A stretch of 64,000 nt of DNA. Source: Vibrio sp. SCSIO 43136. GTDB taxonomy: Bacteria > Pseudomonadota > Gammaproteobacteria > Enterobacterales > Vibrionaceae. Where the stretch lies: the NCBI RefSeq assembly GCF_023716565.1, contig NZ_CP071848.1:1364001-1428000 (forward strand), written 5' to 3'. Within the stretch, counting starts at the first letter, position 1. The number at the start of each line of letters is the position of its first letter. The notes under the pieces are model-generated. The model did not search any database, was not told where the DNA came from, and saw only the letters and a list, made by a program, of their open reading frames with translations. Positions 55,836 through 64,000 of the stretch are shown here, one piece after another. Both the position numbers and the translations under genes were made by a program.

Positions 55836-56804
55836 ATGAGTTGGATTGTGCGTGGACTAGCTATGATGGTGTTATTGCTTTCACAGCAGGTTTTAGCCAA
55901 AAATCTGGTTTTTATCCATAGCTACCACTTTGAGTATCCTTGGGTAGGTGAATATCGTATTGGTTTTTTGAACAGTATCGATGAAGTCACCATCCACGAT
56001 TTCCAGATGGATACTAAGCGTAAGCCTGCCAGTGAGTTTGAAGCGATCGCAGATCAAGCGTGGAAGTTTATCGAATCCAAAAATGCCGATCTTGTCCTGT
56101 TGGCCGATGACAACGCCTTAAAATTCTTGGGCCCACGACTTGTCAGTAAAGAGATTCCCTTTATATTTTTAGGGATCAATGCCAATCCGAGAAACTATAT
56201 TCCCATCACGAGTGTCTCTTCAGGGGTGTTAGAGCGTCCTTTGCTGAAGCGTTCAGTGTTTATGGTCAATAAAGTGATTCCAGGCGTTAAGCGAGTCTTG
56301 GTGCTCATGGATAGCGCTCACACGTCCAATGCGATCATCGAAACGGCCTTTAACAACAAGATGAAGCAAGATGTACTCGGGATCTACGTAGAAACACGTA
56401 AAACTGAGGATTTTGCAACCTGGCAGCGAGAAATTGTCGATAGTGAAGCAAACGGGTTTGATGCGGTGATTATCGCCAACTACGCAGCACTGTCCGATGT
56501 TCATGGTCAAAACGTCTCTCTTGATGATGTTAGCGAATGGACGAGCAAAAATACCCCATTGCCTCTATTTGCGTTTTGGTCATACTCAGTTGGGGAAAAC
56601 AAAGCCGTCGGTGGTCTGAGTATTAGCGCACTGGAGCAGGGGATTACTGCGGCTGAGCAGGCCAATGAGTTTTTGCGCAGCGGTACTATGCCCCCGATAA
56701 TCACTCCTAAACGAGGTGCGTTTATTTTCAGCCGTTCTGAGCTGGCGAAATGGGGGTTAGAGTTACCCGAAGACATTCTGTCGAAAGCGGTGTTGAAGGA
56801 TTGA
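55836..56804 (+). CDS. Periplasmic binding protein, ABC_sub_bind-like (first of a pair)
   Basis: A 322-residue exported protein with a signal peptide (1-21, QQVLA-KN). The mature part has the HSYHFEYPWVGEYRIGF motif, DLVLLADDNALKFLG, and FIFLGINANPRNYI, matching a branch of the ABC_sub_bind family of solo binding proteins. Sequence shows no lipobox. The ATG at 55836 has GGAGAG upstream. It is 63 nt after the response-regulator stop. It shares about half its residues with the next gene. As no permease is linked to it, it may feed the sensor kinase or a distant importer. Confidence 0.8.
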   Translation: MSWIVRGLAMMVLLLSQQVLAKNLVFIHSYHFEYPWVGEYRIGFLNSIDEVTIHDFQMDTKRKPASEFEAIADQAWKFIESKNADLVLLADDNALKFLGPRLVSKEIPFIFLGINANPRNYIPITSVSSGVLERPLLKRSVFMVNKVIPGVKRVLVLMDSAHTSNAIIETAFNNKMKQDVLGIYVETRKTEDFATWQREIVDSEANGFDAVIIANYAALSDVHGQNVSLDDVSEWTSKNTPLPLFAFWSYSVGENKAVGGLSISALEQGITAAEQANEFLRSGTMPPIITPKRGAFIFSRSELAKWGLELPEDILSKAVLKD

Positions 56805-56806
56805 GG

Positions 56807-57784
56807 ATGATTATGGTGAGATTAAGGATACTGCTTGGATTGATACTCATCACCTCCTTTGCTGAGGCGAAAACCGTGTCATTTATCCACAGCTATCATC
56901 AAGAATATTTGTGGGTAAAAGAGTACAGACAAGGCTTTTTCGATTATTTGGCTGAAGGCATCACCGTAGATGAATTTGAGATGGATACTAAACGCCGTCA
57001 TAGCTTAGAAGATTTAAAAGTTGCCCAGCTTTCCGCTATCGAATACCTAAAAAACAGTTCGTCTGATCTAGTGATTTTATCTGACGACAATGCTCTCAAC
57101 TATCTTGGTCGATACGTGCAAGCGAATAATATTCCTTTGTTGTTTTCAGGTATCAATGCAAATCCTCGAGATTATGTGGACGTAAACTCTCTCACCAGTG
57201 GCGTATTGGAGAGGCCACTATTGAGGCGTTCGGTAAGCTTAATTCGAAAATTTGCACCTTCGCTAAAAAAAGTAAAAGTGTTGATGGATGATTCCCCTTC
57301 TTCGCAAGCGATACTAAGTACCTCTTTTGGTGGGAGAGCTTCTCAAAAAATTGCAGGTGTGGTCATAGATGGTGTAATGCTGCCTTCATTTGAAGCTTGG
57401 AAGTCAGAGGTGAATACAGCTTCGACAGAGGGGTATGACGCAATCTTATTACTTGTCTATTCTCGTTTGGATGGCGAGGATGGAAGTGGTGCAGTGCCGG
57501 TGAAAGATGTTGACACATGGACCAGTAAGCATGCGGGACTACCAGTATTTGGGACATGGGAGTTTTCTGTAGGCAAGGGGCGAACGATTGGGGGCTTTTG
57601 CTTGAGCGGTTATGAACAAGGCAAGGCGCTTGCTTTGCAAGCTAATCGTTACTTTTCCTCGGGTAAAATGCCAACCATAGTGACACCAGAAAAGGGCAAA
57701 TTTGTTTTTAGTCGAACCGAGTTAGAACGTTGGCAAATTGAGCTGCCCGCTAGTATTCAAAATATTGCGGTCTATCATGAATAA
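56807..57784 (+). CDS. Periplasmic binding protein, ABC_sub_bind-like (second of a pair)
   Basis: A 325-residue exported paralogue of the previous gene. Signal peptide about 1-21 (SFAEA-KT). Shared motifs: FIHSYHQEYLWVKEYRQGF, SDLVILSDDNALNYLG, FSGINANPRDYVDV, SGVLERPLLRRSV, WTSKHAGLPVFGTWEFSVG and GKFVFSRTELERWQIELP. The stop of the first gene is two bases before this ATG, so the two are coupled; a second ATG at 56813 also fits. It ends at a symmetrical terminator facing tctA. Twin copies suggest two ligands or two sensing states. Confidence 0.8.
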   Translation: MIMVRLRILLGLILITSFAEAKTVSFIHSYHQEYLWVKEYRQGFFDYLAEGITVDEFEMDTKRRHSLEDLKVAQLSAIEYLKNSSSDLVILSDDNALNYLGRYVQANNIPLLFSGINANPRDYVDVNSLTSGVLERPLLRRSVSLIRKFAPSLKKVKVLMDDSPSSQAILSTSFGGRASQKIAGVVIDGVMLPSFEAWKSEVNTASTEGYDAILLLVYSRLDGEDGSGAVPVKDVDTWTSKHAGLPVFGTWEFSVGKGRTIGGFCLSGYEQGKALALQANRYFSSGKMPTIVTPEKGKFVFSRTELERWQIELPASIQNIAVYHE

Positions 57785-57817
57785 CGAAGGGAGCAAATTT
57801 GCTCCCTTCGATTTTTA
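57785..57817 (+). terminator. Terminator after the twin binding-protein genes
   Basis: CGAAGGGAGCAAA/TTTGCTCCCTTCG, a perfect 13-bp palindrome with no loop gap in sequence, then ATTTTTATT. It lies between the convergent binding-protein and tctA genes. Confidence 0.9.
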
Positions 57818-57833
57818 TTACCTTTTATCGCTT

Positions 57834-59381
57834 TTAGTGATCGACTTGGTTTGGATTCCCTGTGTCTACCATGTTGCGCTTTTTATAGCTTTGGATTATT
57901 CGGGTGATCACGGGGGAAGCGAGTACTGCGATAGCAAGTACAGTAAACACCGCTGTAATAGGGCGCTCCCATAGGAAACTCAATTCACCATCACTGATCA
58001 TCAGCGCTCTTCGCAGGTTCTCCTCCATTAGCCCTCCTAAAATAAAGCCCAGCAGTAATGGTGCTAATGGGAAGTTAGCCAGTCTTAGCATGATTGCAGC
58101 CATAGCAATCAACAGCATGATAAAAACATCGACAGTATTGAAAGAAACCAAATACACGCCAGTAATAGAGAAAAACAAAATCATTGGCAGCAATACGGTT
58201 CTTGGTACCGCTAATAGTTTAGAAATATATGGAATGAGCGGCAGGTTCAAGATGACCAGCACGATGTTGCCAAAGTACATCGAGATGATCACTGACCAAA
58301 ACACGTCCGGATGATCGACAAACAAGCGAGGTCCAGGTTGAATTCCGTAAGCAATCAGCGCACCTAGCATGATCGCTGTAGTACCAGAGCCTGGGATACC
58401 CAGTGTGAGCAGTGGGACGAAAGAGCCGCTTGATGCTGCGTTGTTGGCAGACTCTGGTGCTACTAATCCACGAATACTGCCTTTTCCGAACTCCTCACGC
58501 TTTTCTTTTGGCGCAAGGTTACGCTCCATGCCATAGCTGAGAAATGCTGCGATTGTCGCCCCAGCACCGGGTAATACCCCAGTAAAGAAACCAACAATCG
58601 ATGAGCGAATAGAAACTGGTGCAACTTCTTTGACCTCTTCCTTGGTCACCTTCATGCTGCCAATATTGGCCATCTGCTCATTTTCTTGATTGCGGGTGTC
58701 TTGCTCTGGCTTCAAAATGCCCATTAACGTTTCACCTAATGCGAAAGTCGCCATTGCTAGTAGCAAGAAACTAAAGCCATCAATTAGGTCAGTTAACCCA
58801 AAGGTAAACCTTTCTACACCGACGCCTTTGTCTATGCCGACCGTCGAGAGCATTAACCCAAGTATCGTCATCATCCATGCTTTAAGCACCTGACCTTTGC
58901 CTGCAAATGCGGCCACGGCGGATAGACCAAGTAACATTAATGCAAAGTAGTCAGAAGACTGAAAACTCAGTGATACAGATGCAAGTGCAGGGGCTGCAAC
59001 AAGCAGCATAATGGCGGATAAGGTTCCACCAGTGAAAGAAGAGTAGGCAGCCAGCGCAAGTGCTTTACCTGCCTGTCCTTTTTGTGCCATTGGGTAGCCA
59101 TCAAATGCGGTGACTACAGTCGACGAGCAACCTGGGGCATTGATTAAAATAGAAGAAGTTGAACCACCAAATACAGCGCCGTAATAAACACCCGCCATCA
59201 AAATCAGGCCAGATGCGGGGTCGAGGCCATAGCTGATAGGGATCATTAGGGCGATTGCCGATATTGGACCAAGCCCCGGAAGCATACCAATGAAGGTGCC
59301 AACAAAACAGCCGATCACCACCATCATGATATTCATTGGCATGATAGCGGTGGACAATCCAGATAAAATTCCATCTAACAT
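57834..59381 (-). CDS. tctA: Tripartite tricarboxylate transporter, large permease subunit
   Basis: A 515-residue inner-membrane protein with about twelve helices, the large subunit of a TTT transporter. Conserved motifs include GLGPISAIALMIPISYGLDP, FGGSTSSILINAPG and ATIAAFLSYGMERNLA. With TctB and TctC it imports citrate or other carboxylates using an ion gradient. The ATG at 59381 starts MLDGILSGL. It follows tctB by ten bases, so the two are cotranscribed. Ligand is inferred from the CitA-like kinase. Confidence 0.93.
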   Translation of the reverse strand: MLDGILSGLSTAIMPMNIMMVVIGCFVGTFIGMLPGLGPISAIALMIPISYGLDPASGLILMAGVYYGAVFGGSTSSILINAPGCSSTVVTAFDGYPMAQKGQAGKALALAAYSSFTGGTLSAIMLLVAAPALASVSLSFQSSDYFALMLLGLSAVAAFAGKGQVLKAWMMTILGLMLSTVGIDKGVGVERFTFGLTDLIDGFSFLLLAMATFALGETLMGILKPEQDTRNQENEQMANIGSMKVTKEEVKEVAPVSIRSSIVGFFTGVLPGAGATIAAFLSYGMERNLAPKEKREEFGKGSIRGLVAPESANNAASSGSFVPLLTLGIPGSGTTAIMLGALIAYGIQPGPRLFVDHPDVFWSVIISMYFGNIVLVILNLPLIPYISKLLAVPRTVLLPMILFFSITGVYLVSFNTVDVFIMLLIAMAAIMLRLANFPLAPLLLGFILGGLMEENLRRALMISDGELSFLWERPITAVFTVLAIAVLASPVITRIIQSYKKRNMVDTGNPNQVDH

Positions 59382-59391
59382 CTTGATTCTC

Positions 59392-59871
59392 CTACCAAGC
59401 GTTAAAGATAATGCCCGGCTCTAGATAGATATCCAGTCCTTGGGTCAATAGTAGATAAAAAGCGGTAACAAACGGGAACGATGCGCCAAACAGTATCGAT
59501 TTCCGACGCTCACCTAACAGGTAAAAACCTGCGAGCAAAAATAGACTTGTTGCGAGTAGGAAGCCTAAGTAGGTTAATCCCAACCCGTAAAGCGCCATCA
59601 AGACTAAAAATGAAATCAGCAGTTTCCAGTTAAAATCCAACACAGCACCAGTCTCTTCATCAGGCTTGGCTGTAATGATTAGAGCCAAAGCAAGCAGTGA
59701 CCCAACAATGGACAAAATGGTTGGTAAGGTTCGAGCAGTAAAAGGTTCGTACTCATCACCGGGAAACATCGGGATAAGGCTGGTTTGGTAACCGTAGGTA
59801 AGACAAACTACCAAAAAGATAATTGCTCCCACTCGGTCACGACATAAAAGTTGGGTGGGCTGCTTGGTCAT
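59392..59871 (-). CDS. tctB: Tripartite tricarboxylate transporter, small permease subunit
   Basis: A 159-residue membrane protein with about four helices, the small subunit of the TTT transporter. The N-terminal DRVGAIIFLVVCLTYGY helix, the Pro-rich FTARTLPTILSIVG region and the LTQGLDIYLEP end fit TctB. It precedes tctA by ten bases. A 154-nt gap containing a large inverted repeat separates it from tctC. Low sequence conservation is typical for TctB. Confidence 0.85.
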   Translation of the reverse strand: MTKQPTQLLCRDRVGAIIFLVVCLTYGYQTSLIPMFPGDEYEPFTARTLPTILSIVGSLLALALIITAKPDEETGAVLDFNWKLLISFLVLMALYGLGLTYLGFLLATSLFLLAGFYLLGERRKSILFGASFPFVTAFYLLLTQGLDIYLEPGIIFNAW

Positions 59872-59897
59872 ATTAGGCTCCTAAACAGTGGAAAAAG

Positions 59898-59995
59898 TCC
59901 GCCAAGGACGAGTTCTAGAGGCATTTGCTCAAAAACTGAAAGGAGAGTGTCGGATAGAACAAGCGATGGGGATCGTTGCTATCGTCCTTGGCGGA
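59898..59995. repeat. 14-bp inverted repeat between tctC and tctB
   Basis: TCCGCCAAGGACGA (59898-59911) and its exact complement (59982-59995) are 70 nt apart in the tctC-tctB gap. On the minus-strand transcript they would form a long stem followed by CTTTTTCC. It may attenuate or process the mRNA so that tctC exceeds tctBA, as is common for binding proteins. The inner 70 nt contain no gene. Confidence 0.7.
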
Positions 59996-60025
59996 AAACT
60001 GAATCATTGCGTGTCGAAAAGTTTC

Positions 60026-60997
60026 TTACTTCAAGAAACCAAGCTCGCGCATTAAATTGCCCATCACAGTCTCTTGCTCTTCAAGGAACTTGTAGAACTC
60101 CTGATCAGGTTTGTAGCTGTCAATCCAACCGTTACGATCTCTAACAGTGGCCCATTGCTGAGTCTTGTACATCTTGGTGAGGGCGTCATTGTACTCATCA
60201 ATTTTGGCTTGGCTCGTGCCCGGGGCTGCAAAGAATCCACGCCAGTTTGCAAATACAGTGTTATTGCCATATTCGGTAAGTGTTGGAATATCAGGAGCGG
60301 CTGGTAGACGTTTAGGTGCGGTGACTGCGAGGATTTTCACTTGCCCACTTTTCGACATCTCTAGCACTTCACCAAGACCAGTCGAGAGCAGTTGCGTTTC
60401 ACCTGACAATAACGCTGCCAGCGCTTTACCACCTGCATCAAAGGAGATGTAACGCACCGCTTTAGCATCAAAGCCTTCACCTTTAAATGCAGCTGCGACG
60501 ACAAGGTGGTCCATGCTTCCGCGCGCTGAGCCCCCAGCGATTTTAACGCTGCGTGGGTTTTCTTTAAAATCAGCGACAACGTCTTCCCATGTTTCATACT
60601 TTGAGCCAGGTTTTGCAACGATAGCGCCGTAGTCAGCGATAGTTGCAGCCACTGGAGTTAAGTCTCGGAAAGACTGAGGGAAGATACCTGTTAATGAACG
60701 CACCACAATCGGGGTTGAATTCACCATCAAGGTGTCTTCTTGGCGTTCTGCTGTTTCAATGAGGTGGGCAATGGCTTTACCGCCGCCGCCGCCAGATAGA
60801 TTTTGGAAAGATACGTTTTCTACGATGTCTGATTTTATCAGTGCGTCACCTGTACCTCGGGCAGTCATATCCCAACCACCACCAGCACCACCTGGGATCA
60901 AGAAATGGATTTTCTCAATATCTGCGGCGTTGGCAGAGAAAGATACAACACCTGCAATTAGTGCTGCCAGTAGGGTAGGTTTTGTCTGTTTCAACAT
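60026..60997 (-). CDS. tctC: Tripartite tricarboxylate transporter, periplasmic binding protein
   Basis: A 323-residue exported Bug/TctC-family binding protein with a signal peptide (1-24, SFSANA-AD). The mature N-terminus has IHFLIPGGAGGGWDMTARG, the conserved β-strand and Gly loop of the family, followed by YISFDAGGKALAALLSGE. It captures the carboxylate and presents it to TctAB. An AAGGA box is present before the ATG. It is the first gene of the tct operon and has a long leader with hairpins, consistent with regulation by the linked response regulator. Confidence 0.92.
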   Translation of the reverse strand: MLKQTKPTLLAALIAGVVSFSANAADIEKIHFLIPGGAGGGWDMTARGTGDALIKSDIVENVSFQNLSGGGGGKAIAHLIETAERQEDTLMVNSTPIVVRSLTGIFPQSFRDLTPVAATIADYGAIVAKPGSKYETWEDVVADFKENPRSVKIAGGSARGSMDHLVVAAAFKGEGFDAKAVRYISFDAGGKALAALLSGETQLLSTGLGEVLEMSKSGQVKILAVTAPKRLPAAPDIPTLTEYGNNTVFANWRGFFAAPGTSQAKIDEYNDALTKMYKTQQWATVRDRNGWIDSYKPDQEFYKFLEEQETVMGNLMRELGFLK

Positions 60998-61155
60998 GTC
61001 ACGTTCCTTATGTGGACTAGGCCTTGTTAGCCATCACTGCGAAAAGTCTGGGAGCAGGGGCTAAGGTTTTTAGTTATCTCTCGCTTGAGGCGATAGTGAT
61101 TAACATAAGTGCAACAAATGGGGTTGGCTAGTTAGAGAACGTAATGGCAATAAAC

Positions 61156-61175
61156 AACAAAACTTTCATTTTGTT
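61156..61175. promoter_or_regulatory. AT-rich inverted repeat in the tctC upstream region
   Basis: AACAAAA (61156-61162) and TTTTGTT (61169-61175) with a 6-nt spacer lie 159-178 nt before the tctC ATG. CitB/DpiA-type regulators bind AT-rich sites, so it is a candidate operator for the response regulator. This is inference only. Confidence 0.35.
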
Positions 61176-61259
61176 CATAAAGTTCACCGGCCACGAAGGA
61201 CCGGTGAGAGTTGGGAGCATAAAACTGTGGAGCAGTTTTAAGGTTTACATAGCGATCTA

Positions 61260-61442
61260 TTAGTTTGGGAAGCGGCGGTGCGAACGATGGCTTTGACCAG
61301 TCGATGCCACCAGAACCTCCTTAAAGTGCTGGTTAAGATTTTGGTGTGAATGACGACCTGTAGCAGGACAAGAGGTACTGTACTTGCCTTTGTCTACAAT
61401 TGGTTTTGCGATAAGTATTGCGTTAAATAGTTGGTCCGACAT
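61260..61442 (-). CDS. Possible small protein upstream of tctC
   Basis: An ATG with a GGAG box eight to nine bases upstream opens 60 codons, on the same strand as tctC and 263 nt before it. The protein is basic, with two Cys-free halves: LFNAILIAKPIVDKG and a His/Ser/Arg-rich end (GQSHRSHRRF). It could be a leader peptide or a chance frame. A hairpin AAAACTG/CAGTTTT lies just after its stop (61223-61241), with another at 61186-61207. Confidence 0.4.
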   Translation of the reverse strand: MSDQLFNAILIAKPIVDKGKYSTSCPATGRHSHQNLNQHFKEVLVASTGQSHRSHRRFPN

Positions 61443-61593
61443 ATCTGTGACTCCGAAGATTAAAACTAATTATATTTTTCTTTTAGTTAATCAAGAGATA
61501 TGCCAAAACTTAAGTTATTGTTATTTGTGAATATTTTAGTTTTTGGTGCTACCAGCGTGCACTAGATTGAAACAGTTGTTGGGCTAAATGAGT

Positions 61594-61621
61594 GCAAGAG
61601 AGCCGATGAGAGCTCTCTTGC
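61594..61621 (-). terminator. Hairpin after the chemoreceptor gene
   Basis: 10-bp stem GCAAGAGAGC/GCTCTCTTGC with an 8-nt loop, twelve bases past the gene's stop. It has no T-run on the minus strand, so it may be a stability element rather than a full terminator. Confidence 0.55.
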
Positions 61622-61632
61622 GATAGTGGGTG

Positions 61633-63393
61633 CTAACGCAGTTTAAATTGGGTAACTATATCTGCTAGCTGGCACTGAGTGGTGTTTAGGTGAATAGCAC
61701 TCTCTTGAGTCGAATCACTGTGATAATTGAGCTGTTCAATCATGGATTGTAACTTGCTCATAATCTGATTGATCTCATCACTCACTGTATTTTGTTCGCT
61801 TGCGGCCAATGAAATGCTAGACGCCAGTTGGTCGATCTCTTGTACAGAGGTAGAGACCACTTCCAACGCTGTGCGCACTTCCTCAGTACGCCGGTTTGCA
61901 AGTTGGCATCCTGTTCGAGTCGCTTCCATCCCGAATACCACCTCTTCGCTACCTTGATGCAATTTGGCAAGCATATCTTGGATCTCAAAAGTACTAGATT
62001 GAGTGCGGGCGGCAAGCGAACGCACTTCATCGGCGACCACCGCAAAACCTCGGCCCTGCTCACCAGCACGAGCGGCTTCAATGGCTGCGTTGAGCGCCAA
62101 CAGATTCGTTTGTTCAGCAATTTCGCCAATGACAGAGAGCACTTTTCCTATGGTTTGCGTCTCTTGGTTCATGTGGTGGACGGCGTGCTCCATTTTTTCG
62201 ACTTCTATTGTCAGGTTTTCGACGCTGCTGATAGCACTACTTACCGCCTGGTGTGAGCGCTCGACTTCACTACTGGCTTGGTTGGTGAGTTGTGCGGCCA
62301 CGTTTGCACTGCTAGCGACTGCATCGGCACTTTGGCTCATTTGCGCTACCGCCGCCGCAGCTTGCTCGGTTTCTGTGGTGTGATTGAGCAATATCTGTTG
62401 GCTAGCTTGCGTCTGTTGAGAAAGCTGGTTCGTTTGGGTGTTGATTTGGCTTTCAGCATCTTTAACCGATATCAGTAATGTTTGCAGTTTTTCGATAAAC
62501 AGATTGATACTTTGGCTTATCTTTCCTAAATCGTCTTGAGAGCGGACAATTAGACGTTTGGTAAGATCGCTATCACCTTGGGCAAGGTCGGTCACTATGT
62601 CTCTCAATGAAGCAATGGGTTTCATAGTCAGGTGCAACATGAGTACGCTGATAGGAATAATGCCCAGTGCTGCGCTCAATAGGCTAAGAGTAATGCCTTG
62701 ATTAATTTTGGCGACATTTTGTTGGATCGCTTGTTGATCAATGTAACCTGTCAGCATCCAATCATGGTCATGTACGCGAATCGTATTTTGAAATGCGGTG
62801 AGGTCGCCATCAATTTTATTGGTAAAAACCACGGCTTGGTGTTGGTCTTTAAGCTCTAGAAAGCTTCCTGCGACGGTCATATCTTCAAGTTTTTTGGTCA
62901 AGGTGTTTAGGTTAATCACAAACATATCGGCAGCCCCTTCCGAGTGACGAACTGTTATTGCAAGGTGAGGGGCGTCATTAAGTCGATAGATATTGCTAAC
63001 TGAGAGCTTATCTGTTGAAGCTGCAAATCGAGCGCTGATGTCTTGGGAGTGCGTCGAAGCGCTAAGTTCGCCATGACGATCAAAAATCATTCCGTATGAA
63101 AGCTTGTAGATCTGTTCAAAATCAGTGCTTTCCAGTAGTGCTTCTATATTGGTTAGTTTCACCGTTAAGCTTTGAGCTAGTAGAATTTTTTGCTCGATAC
63201 TTTCTGAAAGCACGTCTCGTATTACGTTGAGTTGACTCTCGATATGGCTTTGCTCGTTTACCTTGATGTAATCGCTAATAAAGTAGTTAGCACTGATGTT
63301 GGAGGTGGTAATGGTTCCCGCAACAATACAGAACACCACAATGAGCAATTTGATTTTGAATCCAATGCGTTGAAGTGAATTAGCTATCATCAT
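61633..63393 (-). CDS. Methyl-accepting chemotaxis protein
   Basis: A 586-residue transmembrane chemoreceptor. TM1 is about 13-33, a periplasmic ligand-binding domain of about 200 residues follows, then TM2 near 236-256, HAMP (260-310) and the signalling coiled coil with the tip motif [24 protein letters not shown] and [15 protein letters not shown]. The ligand is unknown. The ATG overlaps the stop of the YhcH-like gene (TAATG), so the two are cotranslated. The methylation and tip regions are complete, so it should signal through CheA/CheW. Confidence 0.92.
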   Translation of the reverse strand: MMIANSLQRIGFKIKLLIVVFCIVAGTITTSNISANYFISDYIKVNEQSHIESQLNVIRDVLSESIEQKILLAQSLTVKLTNIEALLESTDFEQIYKLSYGMIFDRHGELSASTHSQDISARFAASTDKLSVSNIYRLNDAPHLAITVRHSEGAADMFVINLNTLTKKLEDMTVAGSFLELKDQHQAVVFTNKIDGDLTAFQNTIRVHDHDWMLTGYIDQQAIQQNVAKINQGITLSLLSAALGIIPISVLMLHLTMKPIASLRDIVTDLAQGDSDLTKRLIVRSQDDLGKISQSINLFIEKLQTLLISVKDAESQINTQTNQLSQQTQASQQILLNHTTETEQAAAAVAQMSQSADAVASSANVAAQLTNQASSEVERSHQAVSSAISSVENLTIEVEKMEHAVHHMNQETQTIGKVLSVIGEIAEQTNLLALNAAIEAARAGEQGRGFAVVADEVRSLAARTQSSTFEIQDMLAKLHQGSEEVVFGMEATRTGCQLANRRTEEVRTALEVVSTSVQEIDQLASSISLAASEQNTVSDEINQIMSKLQSMIEQLNYHSDSTQESAIHLNTTQCQLADIVTQFKLR

Positions 63394-63863
63394 TAAACCT
63401 CGACCAAAGCACGATCAATTTTAATTACCGCTTTTTTTACTCGATTAGGGGTATCTTTTGCGAGCATCGGACGATGTGGTTGGTTTGGGTAAAAGACCAT
63501 AAACTCGTTAGGACTCAGAGTATAAAACCGTTCATTCTCTACCTGTGATGTATAGGCTACATCTTTCTCTCTTAGTTTTACCTCCTCTAGTGCACAAGGG
63601 GCTATGGGGCTAAAACCATAGGTTTCTTGCCCTTCAAGAACAATTTGCACATCAATAAATTTGTGGTGGATTTCAGCGCGTGTTTGTTCAAACGGTTTGG
63701 TTTGCTCTTCGACAATAAAGTAAAAGCTGTTTAAGTGGCGGATGGTGTAGTGCCCAACTCGTGCTGAGTTCTTTAGTCGCTGTTTTACATCATTGATGAT
63801 GTCGATGATTTTTTCGGGGAGATCTGAGCTTTTGTCAAACTGGTCTAACTGATAAATCGTCAT
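63393..63863 (-). CDS. YhcH/YjgK/YiaL family protein
   Basis: A 156-residue cupin-like protein (DUF386; EbgC/YiaL/NanQ group). Conserved histidines and acids include [16 protein letters not shown], and YPNQPHRP near the end, likely metal or sugar-contact residues. Members act on sugars or sialic acid derivatives, for example as anomerases. It is cotranscribed with a chemoreceptor (one-base overlap), suggesting the two respond to the same sugar or acid. The exact reaction is not deduced. Confidence 0.85.
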   Translation of the reverse strand: MTIYQLDQFDKSSDLPEKIIDIINDVKQRLKNSARVGHYTIRHLNSFYFIVEEQTKPFEQTRAEIHHKFIDVQIVLEGQETYGFSPIAPCALEEVKLREKDVAYTSQVENERFYTLSPNEFMVFYPNQPHRPMLAKDTPNRVKKAVIKIDRALVEV

Positions 63864-63978
63864 CTTATTTACCTTGTGCGCGCTGTTTATCGAAGGTTTT
63901 TGATGGTAAAACGGCCGAAATTTCTCTCAAGCAGGAGAGAGAGAAACATCGCCAGAACTCTCGAAGATTCTCAATGTG

Positions 63979-63994
63979 GGTGACTTAGATCACA
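63979..63994. promoter_or_regulatory. Candidate CRP-binding site upstream of the YhcH-chemoreceptor operon
   Basis: GGTGA-CTTAGA-TCACA fits the TGTGA-N6-TCACA consensus with one mismatch. It lies 116 nt before the YhcH-like start at the window edge, so it could also serve a divergent gene beyond the window. cAMP-CRP control would fit a carbon-source-responsive gene pair. Confidence 0.6.
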
Positions 63995-64000
63995 GGAAGT

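Noticed and set aside
57904..58314. Plus-strand frame of about 136 codons opposite tctA
   Set aside because: Antisense shadow of a well-supported membrane gene.
62003..62383. Plus-strand frame of about 126 codons opposite the chemoreceptor
   Set aside because: Antisense to the conserved signalling domain; Ala/Ser-rich composition follows from the coding strand's codon bias.

Overview
The window reads as chromosomal DNA of a Vibrio or close Vibrionaceae relative. Most genes are gammaproteobacterial housekeeping genes in a Vibrio-like order: a serine transporter, NudL, PabB, class I fumarase, YcjX-YcjF-TyrR, RimJ, HrpA, a glycine riboswitch with its Na+/alanine symporter, and TctCBA with a CitA/DpiA-type two-component system. 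No rRNA, tRNA, CRISPR array or complete insertion sequence was seen. All calls come from reading the sequence and comparing remembered family motifs; no database search was made.

Layout. 1-4.7 kb, minus strand: 5' part of a serine/threonine symporter, nudL, a REC-REC-degenerate GGDEF regulator and pabB. 4.8-15.1 kb, plus strand: fumarase, ycjX-ycjF, tyrR, rimJ, two small unknowns, a YcaQ-type glycosylase and ggt, then a 6-phospho-beta-glucosidase to 16.6 kb. 16.65-19.5 kb is a small accessory patch: a decayed copy of the 3' end of the neighbouring Hsp70 gene, a 21-codon stub that looks like the start of a type VI secretion PAAR protein, the C-terminal piece of a spermidine-synthase-like gene, an intact EamA transporter and a solo periplasmic binding protein. 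19.6-25.1 kb is a three-gene operon (minus strand) of a membrane-anchored DUF2760 protein and two atypical Hsp70s. 25.3-33.8 kb holds an exonuclease, a TerB-like protein, a TauE/SafE permease, a MipA/OmpV protein, azoR and hrpA.

33.9-37.2 kb is an array of five small outer-membrane beta-barrel genes of two families, each with its own terminator. 37.4-44.4 kb has a hypothetical protein, a serine hydrolase, an M32 carboxypeptidase, a LysE exporter, and an MDR dehydrogenase overlapping a diguanylate cyclase. 44.4-46.1 kb is the AGCS symporter behind a tandem glycine riboswitch. 46.4-48.6 kb contains poorly known genes, including two very small reading frames with good ribosome-binding sites. 48.7-53.3 kb is a TolC-HlyD-permease-permease export operon with no ATPase, preceded by a 24-bp palindrome. 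53.5-61.4 kb is a carboxylate uptake locus: CitA/DcuS-like kinase, response regulator, twin periplasmic binding proteins, and convergent tctCBA. 61.6-64 kb is a chemoreceptor coupled to a YhcH/YiaL-type protein, with a likely CRP site at the window edge.

The clearest unusual features are the accessory patch flanked by two copies of the Hsp70 3' end, the DUF2760/double-Hsp70 operon, the twin binding proteins sitting between a two-component system and a TTT transporter, the 14-bp inverted repeat between tctC and tctB, and the export operon lacking an ATPase.
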